Shown here: positions 18,300 to 26,498 of the stretch, piece by piece
Layout: every line of letters begins with the position of its first letter
Numbering within the stretch: the stretch's first letter is position 1
Assembly: GCA_018806915.1 (NCBI GenBank)
Contig: JAGKQI010000069.1
Location: 744,001-808,000 of the forward strand
Direction: 5' to 3'
From: Phytophthora colocasiae
Taxonomy: Eukaryota > Oomycota > Peronosporomycetes > Peronosporales > Peronosporaceae
Length of the DNA: 64,000 nucleotides
Notes under the pieces: generated by a model
The model's input: only the letters and a program-made list of their open reading frames with translations
Told to the model about the DNA's origin: nothing
The model's database searches: none
Made by a program: the position numbers and the translations under genes

Positions 18300-21260
18300 T
18301 TACAAAGTTCTGGCCCTGGCAGCTTCAGCATCGAAATCAGGTAGCGATCGGACGAACTTCATGGAGAGTCGACTAGTGCCAAGGCTGGGGTGAGAGGATC
18401 CAGACCGGTAGTGAGTACGCCAAGGATCTTGGCGATCACAATCTTCGAGGGCAGCTAAGAGGCTCCGTGGAAGATCCGCTCCAGTGTCGACAGCCTCAGC
18501 CCCAGGATACCAAGTGACGTCTTCCGCCGGTAAGGGGAAGTGGACGAAGTGTGGGTCTAACCACAGATCCAAGTCGCAACACCCGGTCAGGCGCATCCTC
18601 TCGAAGATCTTGCTCTGAAGCTTGCGGTAGTTGCTCCGGGCATGGGACCCGCGATTCTTTCGGCGGTGATAGAAGCTGGTGAACCAATTGTCCGCCTTCC
18701 GAAGCTCCATAGAGATGGGGAACGAGTGCGTGCATTCCCAGATCGCTTGCAAGTTGGCAGCCTCGAATGCGTCATACCAGCTCAGGATCTCCGCGAGATG
18801 GGGTGACAAGCCGGCTTGAAAGGTGTAAGGAGGCGGAGACTGGGACCCCAGACCCTTCCATGGCTCCGTCGCGTACAACTCGGTAATTTGCGCCTTGGAG
18901 ATTAGATCTGGAGCGTAGCTGGACGGATCCATAGCACCACGACCGACACGAAGGGGAAACAGCCACCCTGGGCGATAACAAGCGGTCAGGCCACCGGCAG
19001 AGAGTGTTTGCAGACTCAGAAGGCTGACTTGGTCTGCGATCCAAGGGGCCACCTCTTCGGGAGACATCTCGCGTGGATCCCGAACAGCCGGAACGAACTC
19101 TTCTAATGGGCCGTACGCCTCGAACTGAAGCCCAACAATTCTTTCGAGAGAATCCGTCTGGTGAACCTCGGGGGACGCAGAACGTGAAGGGCTGGATGCA
19201 ACACTGGAGTGGGTAGTGGGGGCGTCTCGGATCTCAATGGGAGCAGACGCCGACCCGTCCCCCGACGAACGCCGACGCAGTTCCGACCGAGAGCGCGACA
19301 TGACGGCCTTCAACTGTTCTTCATCAAATTCCTCCGACTCGCTGCCCGAGCCGGATCCTGGGTCGTCTCCCGCACCGGATCCAGCTGGACCTCCCTCACC
19401 GGAACCCTGTGATCCCTTAGGGGGTTTGGCAGCGGTAGCGGAAGACTTCGCGGGAGCTGTCGGATCCGGGATCTCTGAGAGTGCACTCGGCAGGGGTGCC
19501 TCAGCAGACTTGTCCGGAGATGGAACACGCTTGGGATCCGCCGAGTCTTGATCCTCCCCCGGTCGCTCTTGCGCCACGTCCCCGAAGTCGAGATCCGGAT
19601 TGTCAGTCGCATCACCTGCTGTTTTGGAAACGGGAACAGGCGCAGGCTTGGACACGACAGTGGAAGGATCTGCAGGATCGGCCTGACGCGATATCTTGTG
19701 CGGCGGCTCTTCTGTCGGGACAGAAGTTTCGCGTCGACGACGCTTGGCGGAAGAACCTTCTTGGGAAGTAGAAGACTCAGACTGCGCGCTTGGGGCATTC
19801 GAGGAACTGCGCATAGCCATAGAGGCGATCGAGGCCAAATTACGAAGGGCCGACGTACGCTCGTCAATTACACTGCGATGCTCTTTTTCCAGGGCGAGGT
19901 GTTCCTGCTCGAGCGCGTCATACTTCGTTTTGAGACCTTGATGGTCGTGGCGAAGACGCTTGAGGTCTTCTTCGCTGGTCACTGCCCGTGTCAACGACGC
20001 AGCCAGCTGCTCCGATTCACTCTTCAAGCGCTGGATCTCCATCCCTTGGTGCCGAATAACTTGATCCTTCCCGGCGAAGATCTGCCTGGCCTGATCGCGT
20101 TCGAGGGTTATTGTGGAGATCTTCTGCGTGGCCTTGTCCAGCTCTTGCATCGCTGCTGTGGACGCCCGGGCAGCCTCGTCGCGCTCGAGGCGGATCCGAT
20201 CCAGATCCGCACGTATCTTCCTCTGTTCTGACGACTGGTTCCGGATCCGATCGAGCACACGTTCGGCCTTCTCTCTGGCTTGGTCCGCCCGATCGCGTTG
20301 ACGTTTTACTTTCAGCAGATCATCTTCGGCCCTCTGGAGACTCTTCTCGGCGCTCTGACGCTTGGATACGTTATTCTCAGACCGCCTCTGTTGATGCTCG
20401 ATCTCTTCACGGGCGTTGGGGTTCTCTTGCGTCAGACGCGCCAGGTTTTCGCTGGCCCGGTCGAGTTTCTGGACAGTATGCGTATGAACCCGATGGAGTT
20501 CCCCACGTCGACGTTCTGATTTGGCGAGAAGACTCTCCAGCTCATTGACCCTCTCGTTCCGAACATGAAGATCCAGTTTGAGCGACTCGACAGTCTTGAC
20601 GAGATTTTGATTGGGGAGCTGCTTGAGCGATTCACGTAGCTGGTCACGGTGGGCCCGAAGATCTTCAATCTTGCGTGCTTGTTGGTCGCAACGGATAGCT
20701 GACTCCGCGAGCTGGACACTGGTGCGATTTTGCTCGAGTAAGGCCGCATCTCGCGCGGTCTCCGCGTCTTTCAACTTCTCCTCCAATTCCGTTGAACGCT
20801 CTAACAGTTCCGAAGATTCTTCACGCTGATGCTCAAGTTCTTGAGCCAACCGTACCACGGATGGATCCTCCGCCGAGACGTCTTCCCCAGCAATCTGCCG
20901 CTCGAGTCCGACTGCATAGTCCTGTAAGACAGCATAGGCTTCTGCTGAAGAGGCCTCCAGATCCGAGTATTGGGCCTTGAGGACGTCGAGCTCACGCAAG
21001 TGATCCTTGAGCCGATCCAGATCTTGCACCGCTTCCGCTTCCTTTTGCTTCGCCAGCCGGAGAGCAGCTTGAGAAACATTATACCGACGCTGCGCGAAGT
21101 CAATGAACGCTTGAGCAAGGTCCAGACGAGGCTGCAACAGACCATGGAGTTCTTTCATTGTGTCGCCGCGCCGAAGTGAGATCCCGGAGCACTTGTTGGT
21201 AGCTGGCCTGCATCTCAGCGTATCCATCGGAGAGAGACTGGAGGGAAGTAACGGCAGCAT
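18300..21260 (-). CDS. A2 antisense ORF (aORF), 986 codons, long coiled coil plus conserved C-terminal domain
   Basis: The longest single unbroken antisense frame in the window. The likely start is the ATG of MKELHGLLQPRLDLAQAF near 21160. Residues about 45-470 are a near-continuous coiled coil rich in E, K, R, Q and L heptads. A basic KRRRRE patch (possible nuclear signal) follows, then an acidic Ser/Pro-rich region, then the C-terminal domain of about 250 residues shared with A1 (GWLFPLRVGRG, ATEPWKG, AIWECTHSFPI, DLDLWLDPHFVHFPLP, WYPG). No signal peptide or membrane span, so it is not an envelope gene. It lies between pol and the 3' LTR on the opposite strand, so its promoter would sit in or near the 3' LTR. 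Conservation across A1, A2 and A4 argues that it is expressed. Function unknown. Confidence 0.82.
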   Translation of the reverse strand: MLPLLPSSLSPMDTLRCRPATNKCSGISLRRGDTMKELHGLLQPRLDLAQAFIDFAQRRYNVSQAALRLAKQKEAEAVQDLDRLKDHLRELDVLKAQYSDLEASSAEAYAVLQDYAVGLERQIAGEDVSAEDPSVVRLAQELEHQREESSELLERSTELEEKLKDAETARDAALLEQNRTSVQLAESAIRCDQQARKIEDLRAHRDQLRESLKQLPNQNLVKTVESLKLDLHVRNERVNELESLLAKSERRRGELHRVHTHTVQKLDRASENLARLTQENPNAREEIEHQQRRSENNVSKRQSAEKSLQRAEDDLLKVKRQRDRADQAREKAERVLDRIRNQSSEQRKIRADLDRIRLERDEAARASTAAMQELDKATQKISTITLERDQARQIFAGKDQVIRHQGMEIQRLKSESEQLAASLTRAVTSEEDLKRLRHDHQGLKTKYDALEQEHLALEKEHRSVIDERTSALRNLASIASMAMRSSSNAPSAQSESSTSQEGSSAKRRRRETSVPTEEPPHKISRQADPADPSTVVSKPAPVPVSKTAGDATDNPDLDFGDVAQERPGEDQDSADPKRVPSPDKSAEAPLPSALSEIPDPTAPAKSSATAAKPPKGSQGSGEGGPAGSGAGDDPGSGSGSESEEFDEEQLKAVMSRSRSELRRRSSGDGSASAPIEIRDAPTTHSSVASSPSRSASPEVHQTDSLERIVGLQFEAYGPLEEFVPAVRDPREMSPEEVAPWIADQVSLLSLQTLSAGGLTACYRPGWLFPLRVGRGAMDPSSYAPDLISKAQITELYATEPWKGLGSQSPPPYTFQAGLSPHLAEILSWYDAFEAANLQAIWECTHSFPISMELRKADNWFTSFYHRRKNRGSHARSNYRKLQSKIFERMRLTGCCDLDLWLDPHFVHFPLPAEDVTWYPGAEAVDTGADLPRSLLAALEDCDRQDPWRTHYRSGSSHPSLGTSRLSMKFVRSLPDFDAEAARARTL

Positions 21261-21417
21261 ACACAGGATCCAGATCCGGGACCGTTGGAGTCGCGGCTAC
21301 AGCGGGATCGGAAGGAGCGTGGTCACAATGGGGACATGGAGGTTGAGCCGCAGAGCGATCCTGACCGAAGAACACGGTGGTGTACGCGGAGGAACAGTCG
21401 TCGGCAGGCCGATCCAT
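21100..21417 (-). CDS. Upstream overlapping frame of the A2 aORF
   Basis: An ATG at 21417 begins MDRPADDCSSAYTTVFFGQD, with a CPHCDH motif. The frame runs through SLQSLSDGYAEMQASYQQVL, which looks like the natural N-terminal extension of the coiled coil but is in a different register; it overlaps the main frame for about 60 codons. A4 has the same arrangement at 30244-30560. A programmed shift, a small intron or two separate starts are all possible. Confidence 0.5.
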   Translation of the reverse strand: MDRPADDCSSAYTTVFFGQDRSAAQPPCPHCDHAPSDPAVAATPTVPDLDPVYAAVTSLQSLSDGYAEMQASYQQVLRDLTSARRHNERTPWSVAASSGPCSSVH

Positions 21418-21505
21418 TTTGCAGAGGTCGCGATTTGAGGAATGACGAGCCAAATTGGAATTTTGTATGGGAACGACGTGATGCCGTTGTGCGGCAACAA
21501 CCTCG

Positions 21506-21518
21506 TCCCAGGGGCGAT
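21506..21518 (+). promoter_or_regulatory. A2 polypurine tract region
   Basis: CCCAGGGGCGAT ends directly at the 3' LTR start. It is a weak purine run, but the same short block stands in A4 (30142-30153 on the minus strand) and in similar form in A1. Confidence 0.55.
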
Positions 21519-22726
21519 TGTAGTGAAGTGGATTCAAATCAAGCCGGACAGGACGCAGAACGACCACGATGATGGGTGACGTGCGACAGTGGTGCTACGA
21601 TAAGGACAGATCCCTGGAACTGGGTACCTACTCTAGGGCGGACCCTAAGTTAGGATCCACTTAGCCTGGCTGACCTAAGTTCGGATCCCACAGTCCTAAG
21701 TGCGGATCCTTCAGACCCAAGATCCTCGGATCCGGACGTCAAGATCCAGATTCAAGATCCTCGGCTCCCGAAGCCGGATCCCCACGATCCAGATCCAGAG
21801 ATCCAGATCCAAGATCCTTGGATCCAGATGCCAGAGATCCAGATCCAAGATCCTCGGATCCTGAAGCCGGATCCCCAAGATCCAAGATCCTCGGATCCTG
21901 ATGCCAGTTTCCCAAGATCCAAGATCCAGAGATCCAGATCCAAGATCCAGAGATCCAGATCCCGAGATCCCGAAGCTAGATCCTCGGATCCAAACCCGGA
22001 TCCTCAAGGTTTATGACATCAACGTGGTGAAGCAGTTGGAGGAGAGCCAGCATGATCTAAGATAGAGATTTGCGATGGGAAAGATAGGGTACAGGATGAG
22101 AAACTGGATAGCCATAAATCAGAGAATCGAATTTACCTTCTAGTGCGCAAGTGGTTTTCTTCAGGACCTAAGACAAGGGAAGAGGATAGTGTATTGGCCT
22201 CCCCTTAGTCTTCCTGCAAGTTTCTTCGCATACCTAGCTACAGCTAAGACCGGATCCCCGATTTGGCCGGCTTACCTTACGCTAGTGAAGACCCCGGATC
22301 CAACGGTGTTGATTGCTTAACCGTAGGATCCCTCGACCTCTCAACACCCTCAAGACCAACCGCTACAGGAGGCGGCAAGCAAGACAGTAAAGGAAAGGAA
22401 AAGGAACCCCACAGCCACCAAGGCAACCCCGGATCCAAGGATCCACAAGATCTTCGAGTCCAAGACCAAGATCCCCCCAACCAAGACCTGTGTGCAGGAA
22501 TACCCACGCAAGTCCAACCTCCCAAGTCCCCGCCAAGGACGCTCAAGCCCTCACGCCTGTGTACATTCTCCCGTTCCTGAGAGAGCAAATCCCGCCCACT
22601 GACGGGTACACAAGGTGAGCCTCAGCAACCCCACGGTTATCGGAGTACCCCCTCCGTTAGTCAGTGTCTGGGCGCCGTGTGTGAACGTTGGATCCCTGCT
22701 CATTCCAGCGGATCCACTACACCACA
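21519..22726 (+). repeat. A2 3' LTR, 1208 bp
   Basis: It starts TGTAGTGAAGTGG and ends CACTACACCACA. Outside the shortened GGATCC array (21720-22008) it is nearly identical to the 5' LTR at 7247-8701, so the insertion is recent or has been gene-converted. Confidence 0.95.
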
Positions 22727-22730
22727 GAAG

Positions 22731-22934
22731 TGATCGTCGAGTACTGCAAGACTACGACCATGCTGGCCGGCATCTTGACCAAGGGACTCGGCGGACCTCG
22801 TCACAAGGACTTAAGCTCATATCAATCAATCACTACTGAATTTGCATTCTACCAAGTGACTTCCCTCGCCTCGGCCTCCTCGCCTCAAGCCTCGGCAATC
22901 CTCCCCTCGCAAGACAACCTCTGTGACGACCTTC
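22731..22934 (+). pseudogene. K1 Copia RNase H tail, right of A2
   Basis: It continues the K1 RNase H across the A2 insertion (IVEYCKTTTMLAGILTKGLG, the usual Copia C-terminal motif). A short C-terminal tail ends at CTTCTTCA, directly followed by K2. A small insertion (CGTCACAAGG against CGCAAGG) separates it from K2. Confidence 0.85.
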
Positions 22935-24529
22935 TTCACAGCCGACGGTTCGATATGCGCATCAGACGAATGCTACTGCGGAACGCGCCAACCGGACGAT
23001 TGTGATTATCCGGCGCAGCATGCTTCACTTCGCACGTTTGGACAAGACGTTTTGGGCGGAAGCGGCGATGACGGCAATTTACATCAAGAATCGACTGCCG
23101 TCACCCAAGGTCCCAGGGAAGACGCCATTTGAGATTGTGTACAAGAGGAAGCCCAATGTGAAGCACATGCGCGTTTTCGGGTGCAAGGACTACGTCCTGA
23201 CGCCGAAGGAGAAGCGACTCAAGTGGGACCCCAAGGCTCGTGAAGAAATTTTTATGGGCTATGAAGAGCGTTCAAAGGCGTATCGCGTTTTTGACATCGA
23301 GGCGGGCCAGGTAGTGATTTCTCGCGATGTCACTTTCGACGAATCAAACTTCGACGACGCCAATGTTGTGGATGATGATGATGATGTCGAAGATGCTGCA
23401 GATATCCTTGAAGACCTCGAGATTTCGAACGACCATGGAACGCGTGAATTCAAGCAGGCGGGGAAACGCAAGGCTCGTTCTAACGCCGAGGAGCGTGAAC
23501 ATGTTCGTCGACCGCGTCGCAGTGCTGGATTAGAAGAAGCAAGCGCTCCGGACTCCGACCATCAAGAAGCCAAATCTGAAGACAATGATGATGATGACTC
23601 GACTCAGCCGATGTACTGGCGCGCGAGTGCGAATGCAGTGGAGACGAGTGACAGCGCCGAGCCGAAGACGTTCCAAGATGCTGTGAGCGGCGAAGACCAA
23701 GTCCACTGGCGCAAGGCGATTCGAGGAGAACTCAAGTCGATGCGACTTCGTGGAGTGTTTCGTGGCGCCAAATTACCGAACAACCAACGAAGTGGGTGTT
23801 CAAGATCAAGCGTAAAGCCGACGGGTCCATCGAGAAGTACAAGGCTCGACTCATCGACTACACCGAGACGTTTTCGCCGGTGGCCTCGACCAACTTGATG
23901 TGTTACCTTCAGGGCACCAAGTCGCATGGACTCCGTTTTTCGCCGACCAAGGGAATCGACTTTCGTGGCTATTCGGATGCAGACTGGGCTGGTGACCACA
24001 GTGACCGCAAGTCGACTTCGGGCTACCTGTTTCAAGTTCTTGGCGGACCTGTGTCGTGGGGATCCAAGAAGCAATCGAGTGTGTCTCTTTCCACGAGTGA
24101 AGCCGAGTACATTGCGCTCAGTCTGGAAATCCAAGAAGGCAAGTGGGTGCACAACCTTCTGTGTGAGATCCTCGACGCTGCAGGCGAAGACATCCTGGAT
24201 CTGAAGATTTTCGAAGACAATCAGTCGTGCATCAAGATGACGAAGAACCCTGTGAACCATGGCCGCGCGAAGCACATCGACATCAAGTACCACCACATCC
24301 GTGATGAAGTCAAGCGCGGTGAAGTGATCGTCGAGTACTGCAAGACTACGACCATGCTGGCCGGCATCTTGACAAAGGGACTCGGCGGACCTCGCAAGGA
24401 CTTAAGCTCATATCAATCAATCACTACTGAATTTGCATTCTACCAAGTGACTTCCCTCGCCTCGGCCTCCTCGCCTCAAGCCTCGGCAATCCTCCCCTCG
24501 CAAGACAACCTCTGTGACGACCTTCTTCA
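22935..24529 (+). mobile_element. Ty1/Copia remnant K2, tandem partner of K1
   Basis: It is nearly identical to K1 but uninterrupted, so it shows the sequence before A2 (and probably A1) inserted. It begins in mid integrase right at the end of K1 and ends at the same base as K1, where family A gag sequence (A3) begins. Confidence 0.83.
22945..24529 (+). pseudogene. K2 Copia pol remnant: integrase end, RT stub, RNase H
   Basis: It reads RYAHQTNATAERANRTIVI, then RRSMLHFARLDKTFWAEAAM, the integrase tail, the DDDDDVEDAADI acidic stretch and an RT N-terminal stub. It then jumps from FSPVA to [16 protein letters not shown] and into RNase H ([46 protein letters not shown]). It shares the K1 deletion joint at CTCGACCAACTTGATGTG and has lost 57 bp more of RT. 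A frameshift near 23780 separates the integrase/RT and RT/RNase H frames. No RT active site remains. Confidence 0.87.
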
Positions 24530-24725
24530 AGGCGCCTAACCTGTGATAAGTGCTAGAAAAGAGGTCACCCAATGGACCGTTGTATATACCTGTCGCGGTT
24601 GTGGGGAAATCCATGAGGATGGAGAATGCCCCATGGAGGAATTCTAAAACCAGATCCGCTAGTGGTACGATCCGACTCGACACGCTGGGTTGTTCCCCGA
24701 GAAGGTGGAAAAGATGTTAAACTAG
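24530..24725 (+). pseudogene. A3 gag C terminus
   Basis: Decayed knuckles are readable: CDKC(stop)KRGHPMDRC and CRGCGEIHEDGEC. After them come MEEF, two stops, and the gag end EKVEKMLN with TAG at 24723-24725. One frameshift and three in-frame stops make it non-functional. Confidence 0.82.
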
Positions 24726-24764
24726 GACGCTCGCCGGTTTGGAAACCGGTACGAGCCGAGCGTT
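24716..24764 (+). promoter_or_regulatory. Predicted -1 frameshift signal in A3
   Basis: GTTAAAC (24716-24722) plus TAG, then GACGCTCG/CGAGCGTT arms (24726-24733 with 24757-24764) around CCGGTTT-GG-AAACCGG. Relative to A2 the inner stem swaps a G-U pair for a T-A pair, so pairing is kept while sequence changes. Confidence 0.72.
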
Positions 24765-24905
24765 CTGAGTACTGCATCTATGCATATGTGAACAAGAAAT
24801 CGAGAGATCAAGATAGGGAGAATTCGGATCTGCGCGGTAATACAGGTAAGTTGCATTCGTATACTGCTAAGATCGCGAGTCTTCCCCGGATCGATGAGTT
24901 CTCGA

Positions 24906-25011
24906 TGTCGTGGGGATCCAAGAAGCAATCGAGAGTGTCTCTTTCCACGAGTGAAGCCGAGTACATTGCGCTCAGTCTGGCAATCCAAGAAGGCAAGTGG
25001 GTGCACAACCT
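24906..25011 (+). other. 106-bp Copia RNase H fragment inside A3
   Basis: It matches K2 at 24053-24158 with about two differences and includes the SEAEYIALSLAIQEGKWVHN segment. Family A protease-leader sequence lies directly to its left and inverted protease sequence to its right. Confidence 0.9.
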
Positions 25012-25188
25012 CAACCTTACGAGCAAAGGCGGTATCCAAGATGGATACCTCGGCGCCAGTGTCCAGGAGCAAGATCGCTCTTTCATGATTGATCTTGCCT
25101 GAGATCTTGGCTTGGCGGAACCATTTTCCTGGTGCGTGGTATTTCCAGTACCCTCTGGATTCTCCTTCCTTGAGATCCAAAGCCCAGA
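25012..25188 (-). pseudogene. A3 protease N terminus, inverted
   Basis: Read on the minus strand this gives LDLKEGESRGYWKYHAPGKW and then the active site ILLLDTGAEVSILD, colinear with A2 and A4. The flanking protease parts are on the plus strand, so about 177 bp has been flipped. The segment itself is free of stops. Confidence 0.85.
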
Positions 25189-25938
25189 GACAGGAGTGTG
25201 TTGGGATCGGTGACAATGTGTATACCACCGAAGGGAGAACGAGGATCAAAATCACGCTTGCAGGATACTTGGTTTACTTTTTCGATATTTGGATCGGGGA
25301 TCTGTCCGAACAAGACGCGATCCTGGGTATGGATTTCATGATCCCGGCTGGGGTCCGGATGGATCTTGCGAAGGGATCGATGTGTCTACCTAATGAAGTG
25401 GGGATCCCACTTAATGGTCGTAAGAGATTATATGAGATCAGTGAAGCTGGAAGGGGATTTGAGTATACCGGTTGGGGAATCTGAGGAGATCGCATCAAGA
25501 GTGAAACTATTGGCGACGGAGAAATTTTGGGTAACCAGAGGCGACCGATGGGTACCTACCGTGGTGGAAGGACCCGGCCGGACTCGGTACTTAGCGATCA
25601 CGAATCTGAGCGAGAAGATTCTACGACTGGATCACCGATTACATGTCGGAATGGTACTTGTATCGGTCGGATCGCGGCGTTATATGGAATGGCAGAATTT
25701 GGCTCTAGAAGCGACAGTAGACGCAAGATCAGTACCTAAAGCACCCGTAGAAGCCCCGCTGCCGGCAGTCGAACGGCCAACTTACGCTACACCGCGATCC
25801 ATACTCCGCCGGGGTGGGACGACCAAGAACAATCTCGATCCTGCATCGACATCAACATCGGAACCCCGATTACCAACTCGATCGACCGATGTGGCCGAAG
25901 TCAAGGTCGCGTTTCTCGAGGCACAACCGGACCCCACG
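25189..25938 (+). pseudogene. A3 protease C terminus and protease-RT linker
   Basis: It continues with RQECVGIGDNVY, LAGYLVYFFDIWIGD and DAILGMDFMIPAG. After a frameshift near 25460 come the linker motifs GDRWVPTVVEGPGRTRYL and SVGSRRYMEWQNLAL, matching the A2 pol N terminus. D1 cuts it at 25939, before RT. Confidence 0.83.
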
Positions 25939-26397
25939 TGTAATGGGTCTACTTAGACCCACTAGGTGGCGTACACGTGCGCTTGCGTGTATGAGGAAGC
26001 GTGCAAATAGATTAGACTTAATTTAAGTATACTTATTTAAATAAGTATAATTAAATCAAATATAACTAAATTAAACTGCAAAATACCGTAAAATGAGAAC
26101 TGTTATTGAATTTGGCATAAGCCAATTACGGACCTCCTAAAACTGTTTGTTATCTATTTCTAAAGGATCTGCCAACGTGTGTTGGCAGAAACTCTGCTCA
26201 TTGATTGGTAGAAACCCGTTACTTTCTACCAATAATATGCACAAATGCACACGAACCACCCAATAATGTGGTTCGCCCATGTATCCTTTGGTGTGTACAG
26301 CACACCAAGGTCTGAGGCCCATTTCCAACCTCTAACAGTTATCCTAACTATTAGAGTTACAAGTGGTACAACCACTTGTACGTGTAACCCCGTTACA
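25939..26397 (-). repeat. D1 3' LTR, 459 bp
   Basis: In window orientation it runs TGTAATGGGTCTAC to ACCCCGTTACA. The right terminus is a 15-bp palindrome (TGTAAC CCC GTTACA, one flank G), and the left end holds TGGGTCTACTTAGACCCA, an 8-bp hairpin. The interior is AT-rich (26000-26160) with several short palindromes. The other LTR is outside the window, so the boundary at 25939 rests on loss of A3 homology and the TG start. Confidence 0.75.
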
Positions 26398-26411
26398 CCA
26401 TCCCCCCGTTA
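26398..26411 (-). promoter_or_regulatory. D1 polypurine tract
   Basis: On the minus strand AACGGGGGGATGG abuts the LTR, a strong purine run at the position needed for plus-strand priming. Confidence 0.8.
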
Positions 26412-26498
26412 AGATTCGACGTATCGGTCTCGATACGTCAATCAACAGAACTTGACAAGACCGTCAAGTTCCCAAGAGAAATCCGAGTTGATTTCGCA

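Larger units (their letters stand above)
7247..22726 (+). mobile_element. Complete Ty3/Gypsy element A2 (family A), 15.48 kb
   Basis: Bounded by two LTRs and a 4-bp duplication. Internal order: primer-binding site, gag, protease, RT, RNase H, second (archaeal-type) RNase H, integrase, chromodomain, GGATCC-rich spacer, antisense ORF, polypurine tract. Coding lesions are few: a frameshift in early gag, one base gained near 11281, TAA at 11788 and at 16333, and a short deletion near 17518. A4 lacks the two stop lesions, so a working ancestor is recent. Confidence 0.96.
5815..22934 (+). mobile_element. Ty1/Copia remnant K1, split by A2
   Basis: Copia sequence runs 5815-7246 and resumes at 22727-22934 after the A2 insertion. 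The join (…GGTGAAG/TGATCGTC…) is intact in the uninterrupted copy K2 at 24317. The left end is cut by the A1 LTR. No Copia LTR is recognisable. K1 and K2 end at the same base (…GACGACCTTCTTCA), which may mark the true element end. Confidence 0.85.
24530..25938 (+). mobile_element. Ty3/Gypsy remnant A3 (diverged family A): gag end, protease, linker
   Basis: Family A homology starts at AAGGCGCCTAACCTG (gag second zinc knuckle) directly after K2, and ends where the D1 LTR starts. It carries a Copia fragment and an internal inversion. The protease is roughly two-thirds identical to A2 by eye, so this is another subfamily. Its continuation should lie to the right of D1, outside the window. Confidence 0.8.

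Noticed and set aside
18300..21260. Host coiled-coil (myosin- or kinesin-like) gene between transposons
   Set aside because: The same ORF recurs at the same place in A1 and A4 and is enclosed by the A2 LTRs and target duplication, so it belongs to the element.
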